This document shows, in pieces, positions 50,067 to 57,973 of a stretch of DNA of 64,000 nt (position 1 is the stretch's first letter; the number at the start of each line of letters is the position of its first letter). Made by a program: the position numbers and the translations under genes. Location of the stretch: assembly GCF_005234135.1 (NCBI RefSeq), contig NZ_CP039964.1, forward strand, positions 806,001 to 870,000, written 5' to 3'. This DNA comes from Pseudorhodobacter turbinis (GTDB lineage Bacteria > Pseudomonadota > Alphaproteobacteria > Rhodobacterales > Rhodobacteraceae). The notes below the pieces were generated by a model. It worked only from the letters and a program-made list of their open reading frames with translations, did no database searches and had not been told where the DNA came from.

Positions 50067-51454
50067 GAATCTGGTGTCCGGGTGATTTGAATGACGGCGG
50101 TGCATCTGGTTGGATTGGTGTTGCAACACATCCAGCCAACCATTCGAGGACGCACCACCATGGACGACACTACCATCATCAATTTCACCGGTCGAGATAC
50201 GATCACTGACCCGCTGACAGATCTCTTGCGCAAAGGCGCTCGGGAATTGCTGCAGGCTGCTATTGAAGCCGAACGTGACGCCTTTCTCGCCGAGTTTTCC
50301 GAACGACGCACAGCGGACGGACGCGCCGCCGTGGTCGGCAGTGGGTATCATCCGGAACGGGCCGTACAAACCGGGATCGGTCCCGTGACCGTCAAAGTGC
50401 CAAAGGTCCGGGCCAAGGACGGCAAACCGGTCACGTTCCGCTCTGCACTTGTTCCGCCCTACGTGCGCAAAGCCAGGTCCATCGAGGCGGCGTTGCCCTG
50501 GTTGTACTTGAAGGGGATTTCTTCGGGCGAAATGGACGCCGCGCTCAAAGTACTCCTTGGCCCTGAGGCTACCGGCTTTTCCGCGAAGACGATCTCCCGC
50601 CTGAAGGGGCAATGGGCAGAGGAATACAATGACTGGCGTAAAGCCGATCTGAGCCGCGATGAATGGGTCTACATCTGGGCAGACGGCATCTGTCGCACCA
50701 AAGGTGCGCCTCCGGCGCAACGGTTTGCGCGGGACAGATGATCGGCTCTGCGTACTCGTTGTAATCGGCGTCAACGCCCGTGGTGAGAAGCATTTCCTCG
50801 CCATTGAAGATGGCGTAAGGGAAAGCACCTAGAGCTGGCGCGAAGTGCTTCTCGGCCTGAAAAGTCGTGGGCTTTCCACCCCGAAACTCGCCATCGGCGA
50901 CGGCGCAATGGGCTTCTGGGTCGCCTTGGAGGAGACCCACCCATGCACCCGTCAGCAACGCTGCTGGGTTCACAAGTCCGCCAATGTGCTGAACTACCTG
51001 CCCAAGCGGACCCAGCCCAAGGCCCGAAAGATGCTACATGACATTTGGCAGGCGGAAACCCGTGAGGATGCGCATGCATCATTCGATTTATTCATTGAAA
51101 CTTTCGACGCAAAATACCCAAAGGCCACCGAATGCCTGATGCGGGATCGTGACGAGCTGTTGGCTTTTTATGACTTCCCCGCCCAACATTGGCAGAGCAT
51201 CCGCACATCGAACCCGATCGAAAGCGCCTTCGCCACAATCCGGCACCGAACAAAACGTACCAAGGGCTGCCTCAGCAGAGACGGCATGTTGCATATGATG
51301 TTCAAGCTCGGTCAAAGCGCCGAGAAAAGCTGGCGCAAGCTGCGCGGCTTTGCCTATCTCGCCGACGTCATACAAGGCGTCGATTTCGTAAACGGCATCA
51401 AGCCATCAAACCAGGATCAGGCCGCCGCATGAAAAATCCGTGGACACCAGATTT
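50067..51454 (+). mobile_element. Decayed IS256-family element
   Basis: AATCTGGTGTCC at the left end (50068) and the same sequence read inward from 51453 form the terminal inverted repeats. No 8- or 9-bp target duplication was seen, so at least one flank has been changed, probably by the IS407-type insertion on the left. The transposase inside is broken. Confidence 0.8.
50160..51432 (+). pseudogene. IS256 family transposase, frameshifted and with internal stop
   Basis: The first part (from ATG 50160, MDDTTIINFTGRD) is intact up to WVYIWADGI near 50690. Then an aberrant stretch containing the palindrome CGCACC-AAA-GGTGCG interrupts the family sequence and shifts the frame. The next segment (RLCVLVVIGVNARGEKHF) is in another frame and has an in-frame TAG at about 50830, where homologues have Gln. 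The rest (from about 50845: SRGLSTPKLAIGDGAMGFW...CWVHKSANVLNYLPK) is intact. The product is unlikely to be functional. Confidence 0.88.
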
Positions 51455-51854
51455 GACAATAGCTCCCTCAGAACAGAGGGTAGCCCAATTACGCATGCTC
51501 TGAGCCATGCAGACCTATCTCGAAAACGCCAGCCTGCGAAGAACGTCATCCGGTTCTACCGGATGGGCGATGCGCTCACCGGCTGGACGACCGGCTCAAG
51601 GTACTTGTCCGCGCAGGTGAACTGGCTGCCGAGTTCTATTACCAAGTGCAGCAGGCCAATCCGGAAGCAACGATCACCTTAACCGGCACTCCCTTGGCGG
51701 CGGGCGGGCGGGCTTGATGGCAAAACTGACGGGGAGCACCGCCTATGTGTTTGACAACATGTCGTTCTATCTGTCGAAGCCCTTTAAAACGAGGAGATTA
51801 CCAAGTGTTTTCATGGTTGACACCCAATGATGCCTGATTACAAATATGGCATAA
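51455..51854. other. Gene-remnant region between IS256 and IS481
   Basis: A frame ending at 51717 reads RLDDRLKVLVRAGELAAEFYY then NPEATITLTGTPLAAGG and looks protein-like; its TGA overlaps an ATG (51717) that opens a 23-codon frame (AKLTGSTAYVFDNMSFYL). Both lack the rest of a gene, so they may be remnants of a two-gene overlap cut by mobile elements. I do not recognise the families. Confidence 0.35.
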
Positions 51855-52052
51855 ATGTTGATCTCACTACATGGTGGATTTTTTGTGATAAGACCTACGA
51901 AACAGTTGTTTCGTTTTTTTTTGAGGTCAGGCTTTTCACTGGCTTTGGGATGTTGTTTTATCTCGCTATCGCAGGCCGTGGCTCAAACAGCCAGCGCTCA
52001 GGAAAGCTCGTTATTGATCAATGGGCTGACTATTGATGAGTCTGGATCCTAG
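51855..52052 (+). pseudogene. Exported-protein fragment, possibly the N-terminus of curli factor CsgE
   Basis: A 65-codon frame with a signal peptide (FLRSGFSLALGCCFISLSQA, cleaved near VAQT or ASAQ) followed by ESSLLINGLTIDESGS and then a stop. The mature start resembles the CsgE pattern L.I.GL..D.T.T. CsgE helps export curli subunits. The frame ends at a TAG inside the IS481 target sequence, and no CsgE continuation was found beyond the IS. The assignment rests on a very short stretch. Confidence 0.4.
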
Positions 52053-52053
52053 G

Positions 52054-53064
52054 TGTTTGATCCCATGGTTTGATGGTGCGATCCTTTCTCAGGAATGGAA
52101 GGAAGCATTATGGGACAAGTTCGTCACGGGAGCGCCACGACCACGCACGCCGTCAGAGCTGCAATACAGCGATCGCAAGCTTCGCTCGCGGAGCTGAGCA
52201 AGGAGCTGGGCATCAACCCCAAAACTGTAGCGAAGTGGCGCAAACGCCAGACTGTTGAAGACCTTAAGACTGGACCGAAAGAGCCTCGGTCAACGGTCTT
52301 GACCGAAGCTGAGGAGGCCACCATCGTCGCATTCAGACGGCACACCTTGTTGCCGCTGGACGATTGTCTTTATACTCTTCAACCAACGATCCCGCATCTG
52401 ACGCGTTCGGCGCTGCATCGCTGCCTCCAGCGTCATGGCATCTCTCGGCTGCCTGATGTGGAGGGTGACAAGCCAAAGCGTCAGAAGTTCAAGCGCTATC
52501 CTATCGGTTTCTTCCACATAGACATCGCCGAGGTTCAGACGGCGGAGGGCAAGCTTTATCTCTTTGTGGGCATTGACCGAACAAGCAAGTTTGCCGTGAC
52601 CCAACTCGTCGAGAAGGCAGACAGGAAGACCGCCTGGGAGTTCTTACAGCTCATGCTCGAAGCCGTGCCTTATCACGTCCACACCATTTTGACCGACAAC
52701 GGCATCCAGTTCGCTGAGCAACCGCGCAATCGCAACACCGCATATTCAAGGCCAATGCGCTTCGACATGATCTGTGAGGCCAACGGTATCGAACATCGCC
52801 TTACCAAGCCAAACCATCCGTGGACCAACGGTCAGGTGGAGCGCATGAACCGCACGATCAAAGACGCGACGGTCAAGCGTTTCCACTACGATGACCACGA
52901 CCAACTGCGCACCCATTTGGCGGACTTCATGGCAGCCTACAACTTCGCGCGCAGACTCAAGACCCTCGGTGGCCTCACACCTTACGAATACATCTGCAAA
53001 ATCTGGACATCCGAGCCAGAAAGATTCATCTTAAATCCGATCCACCAGATGCCGGGACTAAACA
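52054..53064 (+). mobile_element. IS481-family element, copy 1 (1,011 bp), with CCTAGG target duplication
   Basis: The ends are TGTTTGATCCC (52054) and, read inward from 53064, TGTTTAGTCCC. Both sides are flanked by CCTAGG (52048-52053 and 53065-53070), a 6-bp duplication that fits the NCTAGN target described for Bordetella IS481. The element is nearly identical to copy 2 at 56287-57297. Confidence 0.93.
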
Positions 53065-53069
53065 CCTAG
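52110..53069 (+). CDS. IS481 family transposase, copy 1
   Basis: A 319-residue transposase with an N-terminal HTH (LAELSKELGINPKTVAKWRKRQ) and an rve domain with DDE residues in FHIDIAEVQT, ILTDNGIQF and GQVERMNRTIKDATV. ATG 52110 follows GGAAGGAAGC; an upstream ATG at 52095 is also open. The last codon and the TAG stop lie in the flanking CCTAGG, outside the element. One residue differs from copy 2 (Thr here, Ala there, in LDDCLYxLQ). Confidence 0.93.
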   Translation: MGQVRHGSATTTHAVRAAIQRSQASLAELSKELGINPKTVAKWRKRQTVEDLKTGPKEPRSTVLTEAEEATIVAFRRHTLLPLDDCLYTLQPTIPHLTRSALHRCLQRHGISRLPDVEGDKPKRQKFKRYPIGFFHIDIAEVQTAEGKLYLFVGIDRTSKFAVTQLVEKADRKTAWEFLQLMLEAVPYHVHTILTDNGIQFAEQPRNRNTAYSRPMRFDMICEANGIEHRLTKPNHPWTNGQVERMNRTIKDATVKRFHYDDHDQLRTHLADFMAAYNFARRLKTLGGLTPYEYICKIWTSEPERFILNPIHQMPGLNT

Positions 53070-53216
53070 GTTGTGCAACTTCGAAAAGATTGCTAGCTTC
53101 GTTCGGATTACTAATAGGAGAATGAAGTTGTGGAATGGCTCAATATTTTGATCTCAATATCCCCAGCGTTACAGATAATGTGCCTAAGATTTGCTATAAT
53201 AGTGACTTGATTTCAG

Positions 53217-54248
53217 ATGCCAAAGGCTAAGATAGAACTATTGAGTATATATCTTGAACAAAGTAGGATTGTGATCGTCCTTTGCTTGTTCTTTGCGGTT
53301 TCTTTTTTCCTTTCCGTGGTTGCTAAGGCGGCCGACGACACAATTTACTATAAACTCACAAATGGGCAAACGGTGATACCGTTGGAACAGTTTCGCGAAT
53401 GCGATCTCTGCCCCGAAATGATTACCCTGCCGCTCGGCTCTTTCATGATGGGTGCCAAAGACGGCGAATCCCGCAATCCGTTTGATATCTATGGCAAAGA
53501 TGCAAAAATGCGGCGGCGTGGACCTGATGAGATTAACATCATTCCTTTTGAACACCCCCGCCTCTCGGTTACGATGGACACTCCCTTTGCAATGGGTCGG
53601 AATGAGGTAACGAGTGCTGAATGGATGGCTTGCATTGAAGCAAAGGCTTGCACATATGTTCCCAACCACTGGGTTCTGGGGCTAAACGGGAAGAAACAGT
53701 TAGGACCGAAACACCCCGTTATCAATGTATCCTATCTTGACGCGTTGGACTATGTGGCATGGCTCAATAGCATGGTCGGTGCCGAAGTTTACCGTTTGCC
53801 AACAGAGGCGGAATGGGAATATGCCGCACGAGCCGGAACCGAAACACGGTTCGCACAGGGTGATGATTTGACTGCAAAGCAGGCGAATTTTTCGCGTGCT
53901 GGGACTGAACAGTTACGCGGCATTCCGATGCCCGAACTTGAGAACCGCCGAATTCCTGTGCCCGTCGATGATCTTGAGGCGGCGAATGTCTGGGGCTTGC
54001 GGCATATGTCTGGGAACGTAAGTGAATTGACCCAATCTTGTTGGTCAGACGAGCACCTGGGCTTACCGACAGGCAGCGCCTATCTTGCGCAATCGCAAGT
54101 TGGTTGTGAAAGACAGGTAAGCAAGGGGGGGTCATTCAGAGGCGGCATGGATCTTGCACGTCTTGCCGCCCGCACACGCCCAGAAAAAACATATCGCGAT
54201 GATGATTTAGGGTTTCGTGTTCTAAGGCAATTCAAAATTGGAGAGTAG
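53217..54248 (+). CDS. Formylglycine-generating-enzyme-like (SUMF1 domain) exported protein
   Basis: A 343-residue protein with an N-terminal hydrophobic signal or anchor (VIVLCLFFAVSFFLSVVAKA) and a SUMF1/FGE-sulfatase domain: LPLGSFMMGAKDGES, PFAMGRNEVTSAEW, HPVINVSYLDALDYVAWLN, YRLPTEAEWEYAARAG, SGNVSELTQ and KGGSFRGG...LGFRVLR. The two copper/catalytic Cys of true FGE (SFxCxxxxC) are absent here, so formylglycine formation is unlikely; a structural or EgtB/NirV-like role fits better. The upstream region is AT-rich, suggesting transfer. Confidence 0.85.
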   Translation: MPKAKIELLSIYLEQSRIVIVLCLFFAVSFFLSVVAKAADDTIYYKLTNGQTVIPLEQFRECDLCPEMITLPLGSFMMGAKDGESRNPFDIYGKDAKMRRRGPDEINIIPFEHPRLSVTMDTPFAMGRNEVTSAEWMACIEAKACTYVPNHWVLGLNGKKQLGPKHPVINVSYLDALDYVAWLNSMVGAEVYRLPTEAEWEYAARAGTETRFAQGDDLTAKQANFSRAGTEQLRGIPMPELENRRIPVPVDDLEAANVWGLRHMSGNVSELTQSCWSDEHLGLPTGSAYLAQSQVGCERQVSKGGSFRGGMDLARLAARTRPEKTYRDDDLGFRVLRQFKIGE

Positions 54249-54252
54249 AATA

Positions 54253-54387
54253 ATGTCAAGTCAAAGATTTGATTCGAGTAATGGGGCATTTGGCCTGTAT
54301 GATAACTTTCCACATTCTGATTTAACTGCTTTATTGCCTAGGGTCAGGACTTCGGTAACGGGGACGTCTCAGTCAAGTGCTTTTTGA
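54253..54387 (+). pseudogene. Truncated small ORF after the SUMF1-domain gene
   Basis: A 44-codon frame (MSSQRFDSSNGAFGLYDNF...LTALLP) begins four bases after the previous stop, so it looks like the second gene of an operon. From about 54337 (CCTAGGGTCAGG) the sequence becomes GC-rich and IS-like, so the frame probably ends in foreign sequence. I do not recognise it. Confidence 0.4.
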
Positions 54388-54675
54388 CATACGCATCCGG
54401 CCGCATAGTTGCGGATTTGATGACAGTTGTTTTCTGAGCCGTTCTGCTTTCGCCACAGCCTTCTTTTGAGATCACCCCGGGTGCATGCTTCGGTCCGTGG
54501 TCAGCGCGATGGCTACCAACATGATGCTGGTTCAAATGCAATTCCGATGTGCCCATCTCATAGGCGTGCTCGATGTTGGTCGGCAACAGTCCGGAGCACG
54601 GCATCATCGGAACCACGTCCCTAGGGGACCTCGAAGGCCTGCAGTCAGGCGCGTGACGGCAGGAAAAGCAATTTT
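54388..54675. other. Probable IS remnant upstream of the IS110 gene's 3' end
   Basis: GC-rich sequence with no gene I can assign. It includes the palindrome GTCCCTAGGGGAC-like core at about 54.61 kb and, next to the transposase stop, AAAAAATTGC (minus strand) that resembles the right end of some IS110-family elements. The 90-codon minus-strand frame here does not look like a known protein. Confidence 0.4.
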
Positions 54676-55707
54676 TTAGACCGCATGGGGCACGGCAGTG
54701 TCTGATCGAAAGTCTGTGTCATCAACCCACATCCGGTGCAGGATCACCCCGATGCGCCGGGCTAACGCGACCATGGCGCGCTTACCACCTCTGCGGCGGG
54801 CGACTTGCGCTGCCCATGTTCTCAGCCAGGTCGAACGCCCGCGGTGCAACATCACGGTCGCAGCCTGACATAGCGCGCGACGCAGGTTGACATCACCTGC
54901 CTTGGTGATGCCGCCTGAGACATCGCGTTCGCCCGACTGGTTGCGTGATGGTGTCATGCCGACCCACGGGCCAACATTCTTGGAAGATGTGAACCGGGTG
55001 GGATCATCGACGGCTGATCTGTAGGTTAGCGCGACAACAGCTCCCACTCCAGGCATCGACATAAGTCGACGACAGACTGGGTCATCCTGAGCCATCTGAC
55101 GGACAAGGCGTTCCAATCCCGCCAGCTCCTTTCGCAAGGATGCCCGTGCCAGAAGCATAGGGCCTGTCGCGGCCTCCAGCATCGAATTACCGTCCGCCAA
55201 TTCGCGGATTCGGTGTTCATACCTGCCCCGAGAGATAGCACCAACTTTCAACCCAAAGTTCCGCAACAGCCCACGCATAGACATTTCTAGGGCGATCATA
55301 CCTTGCTGGATGGCCTTTCGGGCACCGAGCACGGCACGAACTTCTTGCGCCGAGACGGATTTGCAGTGAACGGGCCGGAACCAGCCAAGGTGAAGCAGGC
55401 GCGCAATGCCCTCGGCATCCCGCCGGTCCGTCTTGATTGGCATCGCCTTCAGGGCGCCCTTCACCTGGCGCGTTTCCATCAGGACGACATCCAGCCCCGC
55501 TGCGCTCATTCCGCGATGCAACCACTGCGACAAGGGGCCAGCCTCGAGGCCGATGGCGGCAATAGTGCCCTCCTGTTCTCGGGCCCAACGCACCAATTCT
55601 TCAGGTTCACTGGCGACCTGCGCCTCTTTCATGATCTTACCATGCTCGCTGACCACGCAAATCGCAGTCTTTGTCAACGACACATCTAAGCCAACAAACA
55701 GTCTCAT
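54676..55707 (-). CDS. IS110 family transposase (DEDD, intact)
   Basis: A 343-residue IS110-family transposase. The N-terminal RuvC-like DEDD domain has VGLDVSLTKTAICVV (Asp), AIGLEAGP (Glu) and KTDRRDAEGIARL (Asp-Asp). The C-terminal Transposase_20 domain has MSMPGVGAVVALTYR and the serine region SGGITKAGDVNLR. IS110 elements are guided by a bridge RNA from a non-coding end; the 85 bases upstream of the start (55708-55792) are the likely place here. The outer ends were not determined. Confidence 0.92.
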   Translation of the reverse strand: MRLFVGLDVSLTKTAICVVSEHGKIMKEAQVASEPEELVRWAREQEGTIAAIGLEAGPLSQWLHRGMSAAGLDVVLMETRQVKGALKAMPIKTDRRDAEGIARLLHLGWFRPVHCKSVSAQEVRAVLGARKAIQQGMIALEMSMRGLLRNFGLKVGAISRGRYEHRIRELADGNSMLEAATGPMLLARASLRKELAGLERLVRQMAQDDPVCRRLMSMPGVGAVVALTYRSAVDDPTRFTSSKNVGPWVGMTPSRNQSGERDVSGGITKAGDVNLRRALCQAATVMLHRGRSTWLRTWAAQVARRRGGKRAMVALARRIGVILHRMWVDDTDFRSDTAVPHAV

Positions 55708-55810
55708 CTCTCAGCCCTCCATATGGATCAAATACGGGATGGTCGACAAATTGACCCTGATCTTGCAAGCGGTAACAGGCAGTGCGCGACGCAGGCCCCG
55801 TTACGGCATC

Positions 55811-56286
55811 TCATAACCAGAATATTACTGTTGCGGCGAGAGCGATTGCTGACAGGAAGACCTTTGGGCATCGGTCATACCGGGTTGAGACACGTCGCCA
55901 GTCTTTGAGCCTGCCGAACATCCTTTCGATGCGGTTGCGGCGTTTGTATCGGCGCTTGTCATACTTGACGGTCTTCTTGCGCGACTTGCGTCCTGGGATG
56001 CAGGGCTTTGTGCCTTTATCGACAAGGGTTTCACGGAACCAATCGGCATCATACCCTCGATCAGCGAGAAGCCATTCGGCTTTTGGCAGGCCGTTCATCA
56101 AGGCCGCAGCGCCAGTGTAATCGCTCACTTGGCCTGCGGTAAAGAACAGGCGGACCGGGCGACCGCTGGTGTCTGTAACAGCATGCAACTTTGTATTCAT
56201 GCCACCCTTGGTCAAGCCGATCAGGCGTCCACGCCCCCCCTTTTCAACCGCAGGCTGGAGGCCGTACGATGTGCTTTGAGGTAGGT
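55811..56286 (-). pseudogene. IS5-family transposase, C-terminal remnant cut by IS481
   Basis: The minus strand encodes GGRGRLIGLTKGGMNTKLHAV, VSDYTGAAALMNGLPKAEWL, LADRGYDADWFR and RRNRIERMFGRLKDWRR, the C-terminal half of an IS5-family transposase with its DDE residues partly present. A frame change occurs at a G7 run near 56237 (homologues read KKGGRG). The N-terminal half is missing: IS481 copy 2 starts at 56287 within the codons for TYLKAHRT, and the rest is not found on its far side. Confidence 0.85.
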
Positions 56287-57297
56287 TGTTTGATCCCATG
56301 GTTTGATGGTGCGATCCTTTCTCAGGAATGGAAGGAAGCATTATGGGACAAGTTCGTCACGGGAGCGCCACGACCACGCACGCCGTCAGAGCTGCAATAC
56401 AGCGATCGCAAGCTTCGCTCGCGGAGCTGAGCAAGGAGCTGGGCATCAACCCCAAAACTGTAGCGAAGTGGCGCAAACGCCAGACTGTTGAAGACCTTAA
56501 GACTGGACCGAAAGAGCCTCGGTCAACGGTCTTGACCGAAGCTGAGGAGGCCACCATCGTCGCATTCAGACGGCACACCTTGTTGCCGCTGGACGATTGT
56601 CTTTATGCTCTTCAACCAACGATCCCGCATCTGACGCGTTCGGCGCTGCATCGCTGCCTCCAGCGTCATGGCATCTCTCGGCTGCCTGATGTGGAGGGTG
56701 ACAAGCCAAAGCGTCAGAAGTTCAAGCGCTATCCTATCGGTTTCTTCCACATAGACATCGCCGAGGTTCAGACGGCGGAGGGCAAGCTTTATCTCTTTGT
56801 GGGCATTGACCGAACAAGCAAGTTTGCCGTGACCCAACTCGTCGAGAAGGCAGACAGGAAGACCGCCTGGGAGTTCTTACAGCTCATGCTCGAAGCCGTG
56901 CCTTATCACGTCCACACCATTTTGACCGACAACGGCATCCAGTTCGCTGAGCAACCGCGCAATCGCAACACCGCATATTCAAGGCCAATGCGCTTCGACA
57001 TGATCTGTGAGGCCAACGGTATCGAACATCGCCTTACCAAGCCAAACCATCCGTGGACCAACGGTCAGGTGGAGCGCATGAACCGCACGATCAAAGACGC
57101 GACGGTCAAGCGTTTCCACTACGATGACCACGACCAACTGCGCACCCATTTGGCGGACTTCATGGCAGCCTACAACTTCGCGCGCAGACTCAAGACCCTC
57201 GGTGGCCTCACACCTTACGAATACATCTGCAAAATCTGGACATCCGAGCCAGAAAGATTCATCTTAAATCCGATCCACCAGATGCCGGGACTAAACA
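56287..57297 (+). mobile_element. IS481-family element, copy 2 (1,011 bp), no target duplication
   Basis: Same length and ends as copy 1, in direct orientation 4.2 kb away. The left flank is GTAGGT (inside the IS5 remnant) and the right flank is CCTAAG, so no duplication is seen; one flank has been lost by deletion or recombination. Confidence 0.92.
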
Positions 57298-57302
57298 CCT
57301 AA
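56343..57302 (+). CDS. IS481 family transposase, copy 2
   Basis: Near-identical to the copy at 52110; the visible difference is one codon (GCT for ACT, Ala for Thr). The DDE residues and HTH are intact. The stop codon here is TAA, in the flanking CCTAAG, again outside the element. Confidence 0.93.
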   Translation: MGQVRHGSATTTHAVRAAIQRSQASLAELSKELGINPKTVAKWRKRQTVEDLKTGPKEPRSTVLTEAEEATIVAFRRHTLLPLDDCLYALQPTIPHLTRSALHRCLQRHGISRLPDVEGDKPKRQKFKRYPIGFFHIDIAEVQTAEGKLYLFVGIDRTSKFAVTQLVEKADRKTAWEFLQLMLEAVPYHVHTILTDNGIQFAEQPRNRNTAYSRPMRFDMICEANGIEHRLTKPNHPWTNGQVERMNRTIKDATVKRFHYDDHDQLRTHLADFMAAYNFARRLKTLGGLTPYEYICKIWTSEPERFILNPIHQMPGLNT

Positions 57303-57314
57303 GTCGATGAGAGG

Positions 57315-57335
57315 GGCCATAAATCTGGCCTTTTT
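57315..57335 (+). terminator. Rho-independent terminator downstream of IS481 copy 2
   Basis: GGCCA-TAAATC-TGGCC followed directly by TTTTT. The stem is short (5 bp) but has the ideal T tract. It would stop transcription leaving the IS before the repeat and the 118-residue gene. Confidence 0.7.
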
Positions 57336-57425
57336 GAGCGTTTTGAGAAGCACTCGATAGTTTTCACACAGTCTGGACCGTTTGTGGGAAGCCTTTGAGG
57401 GTCTGCTGTGCGGACTTTTCTGACA

Positions 57426-57484
57426 TTCGCCGCAAGTGCGCCAATGTCGGTTTCAGCGAACCGTTCAACAAACGGTGGTTTTTG
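57426..57484 (+). repeat. Dispersed 59-bp repeat, copy 2
   Basis: Matches 44217-44275 at 57 of 59 positions, same orientation; differences are C for T and G for C. It ends 110 bases before the gene at 57595. Confidence 0.9.
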
Positions 57485-57594
57485 AACGGTCTGCCGTGGG
57501 GCGGCGAAGGTCCACTTCAAGCTCGATTATACCTTGCAAGAACTCGTGAGTTGAATACGTTAATCTGTCTGAAAGAACCACAACTGGGGTAACA

Positions 57595-57951
57595 ATGGCT
57601 TACGAAATCCATATCAGACGAACGAATGATCAGCCTATCAGTTTAGAGGAATGGGTGAAGGCAGTAGATAATTCTGAAAACGTTCGGCTGGGGGATGCTG
57701 TTTCCATCGTTGTTACTAATTCCACTACGAGCGAACAGATATCCAACCCACAATTGCAAGGCGTTGCAGAGCTATACGACGTTGGAAGTCAAGTTTGGTT
57801 CCCAGCATTTAGGTGGTTTGAAGGGAGAATTACGACCCGTGCTTCCCGTGACTTTGATACTTTTCATAGTCACCAAAGATCAGTGATGCGTGCGTTAGCT
57901 TCCCAGCTTGGAGCCCAGATTGTAGGCGATGAAGGTGAGAGCTACGAATAG
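57595..57951 (+). CDS. Hypothetical protein (118 residues), unknown conserved type
   Basis: The soluble protein starts MAYEIHIRRTNDQPISLEEW, has a central VRLGDAVSIVV and VWFPAFRWFEGRITTRA, and ends LASQLGAQIVGDEGESYE. The SLEEW start and the LGA.IVGDEGE.Y end recall a small family of bacterial proteins seen singly in many genomes, but no function is known to me. It lies between two repeat copies with no partner gene, consistent with a mobile cargo gene; an immunity-type role is possible but not shown. Confidence 0.7.
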   Translation: MAYEIHIRRTNDQPISLEEWVKAVDNSENVRLGDAVSIVVTNSTTSEQISNPQLQGVAELYDVGSQVWFPAFRWFEGRITTRASRDFDTFHSHQRSVMRALASQLGAQIVGDEGESYE

Positions 57952-57973
57952 GCGAATGCCAGACCAAAATCCA

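Noticed and set aside
50160..51432. Programmed frameshift in the IS256 transposase
   Set aside because: IS256 transposases are single frames; the change coincides with foreign-looking sequence and is followed by an internal stop, so it is decay.
53217..54248. Active formylglycine-generating enzyme for a sulfatase
   Set aside because: The catalytic cysteines are absent and no sulfatase gene is nearby.
52054..57297. Composite transposon bounded by the two IS481 copies
   Set aside because: Copy 1 has its own 6-bp duplication and copy 2 has none, so the pair did not move together as one unit; the content between them is itself a mix of IS fragments.
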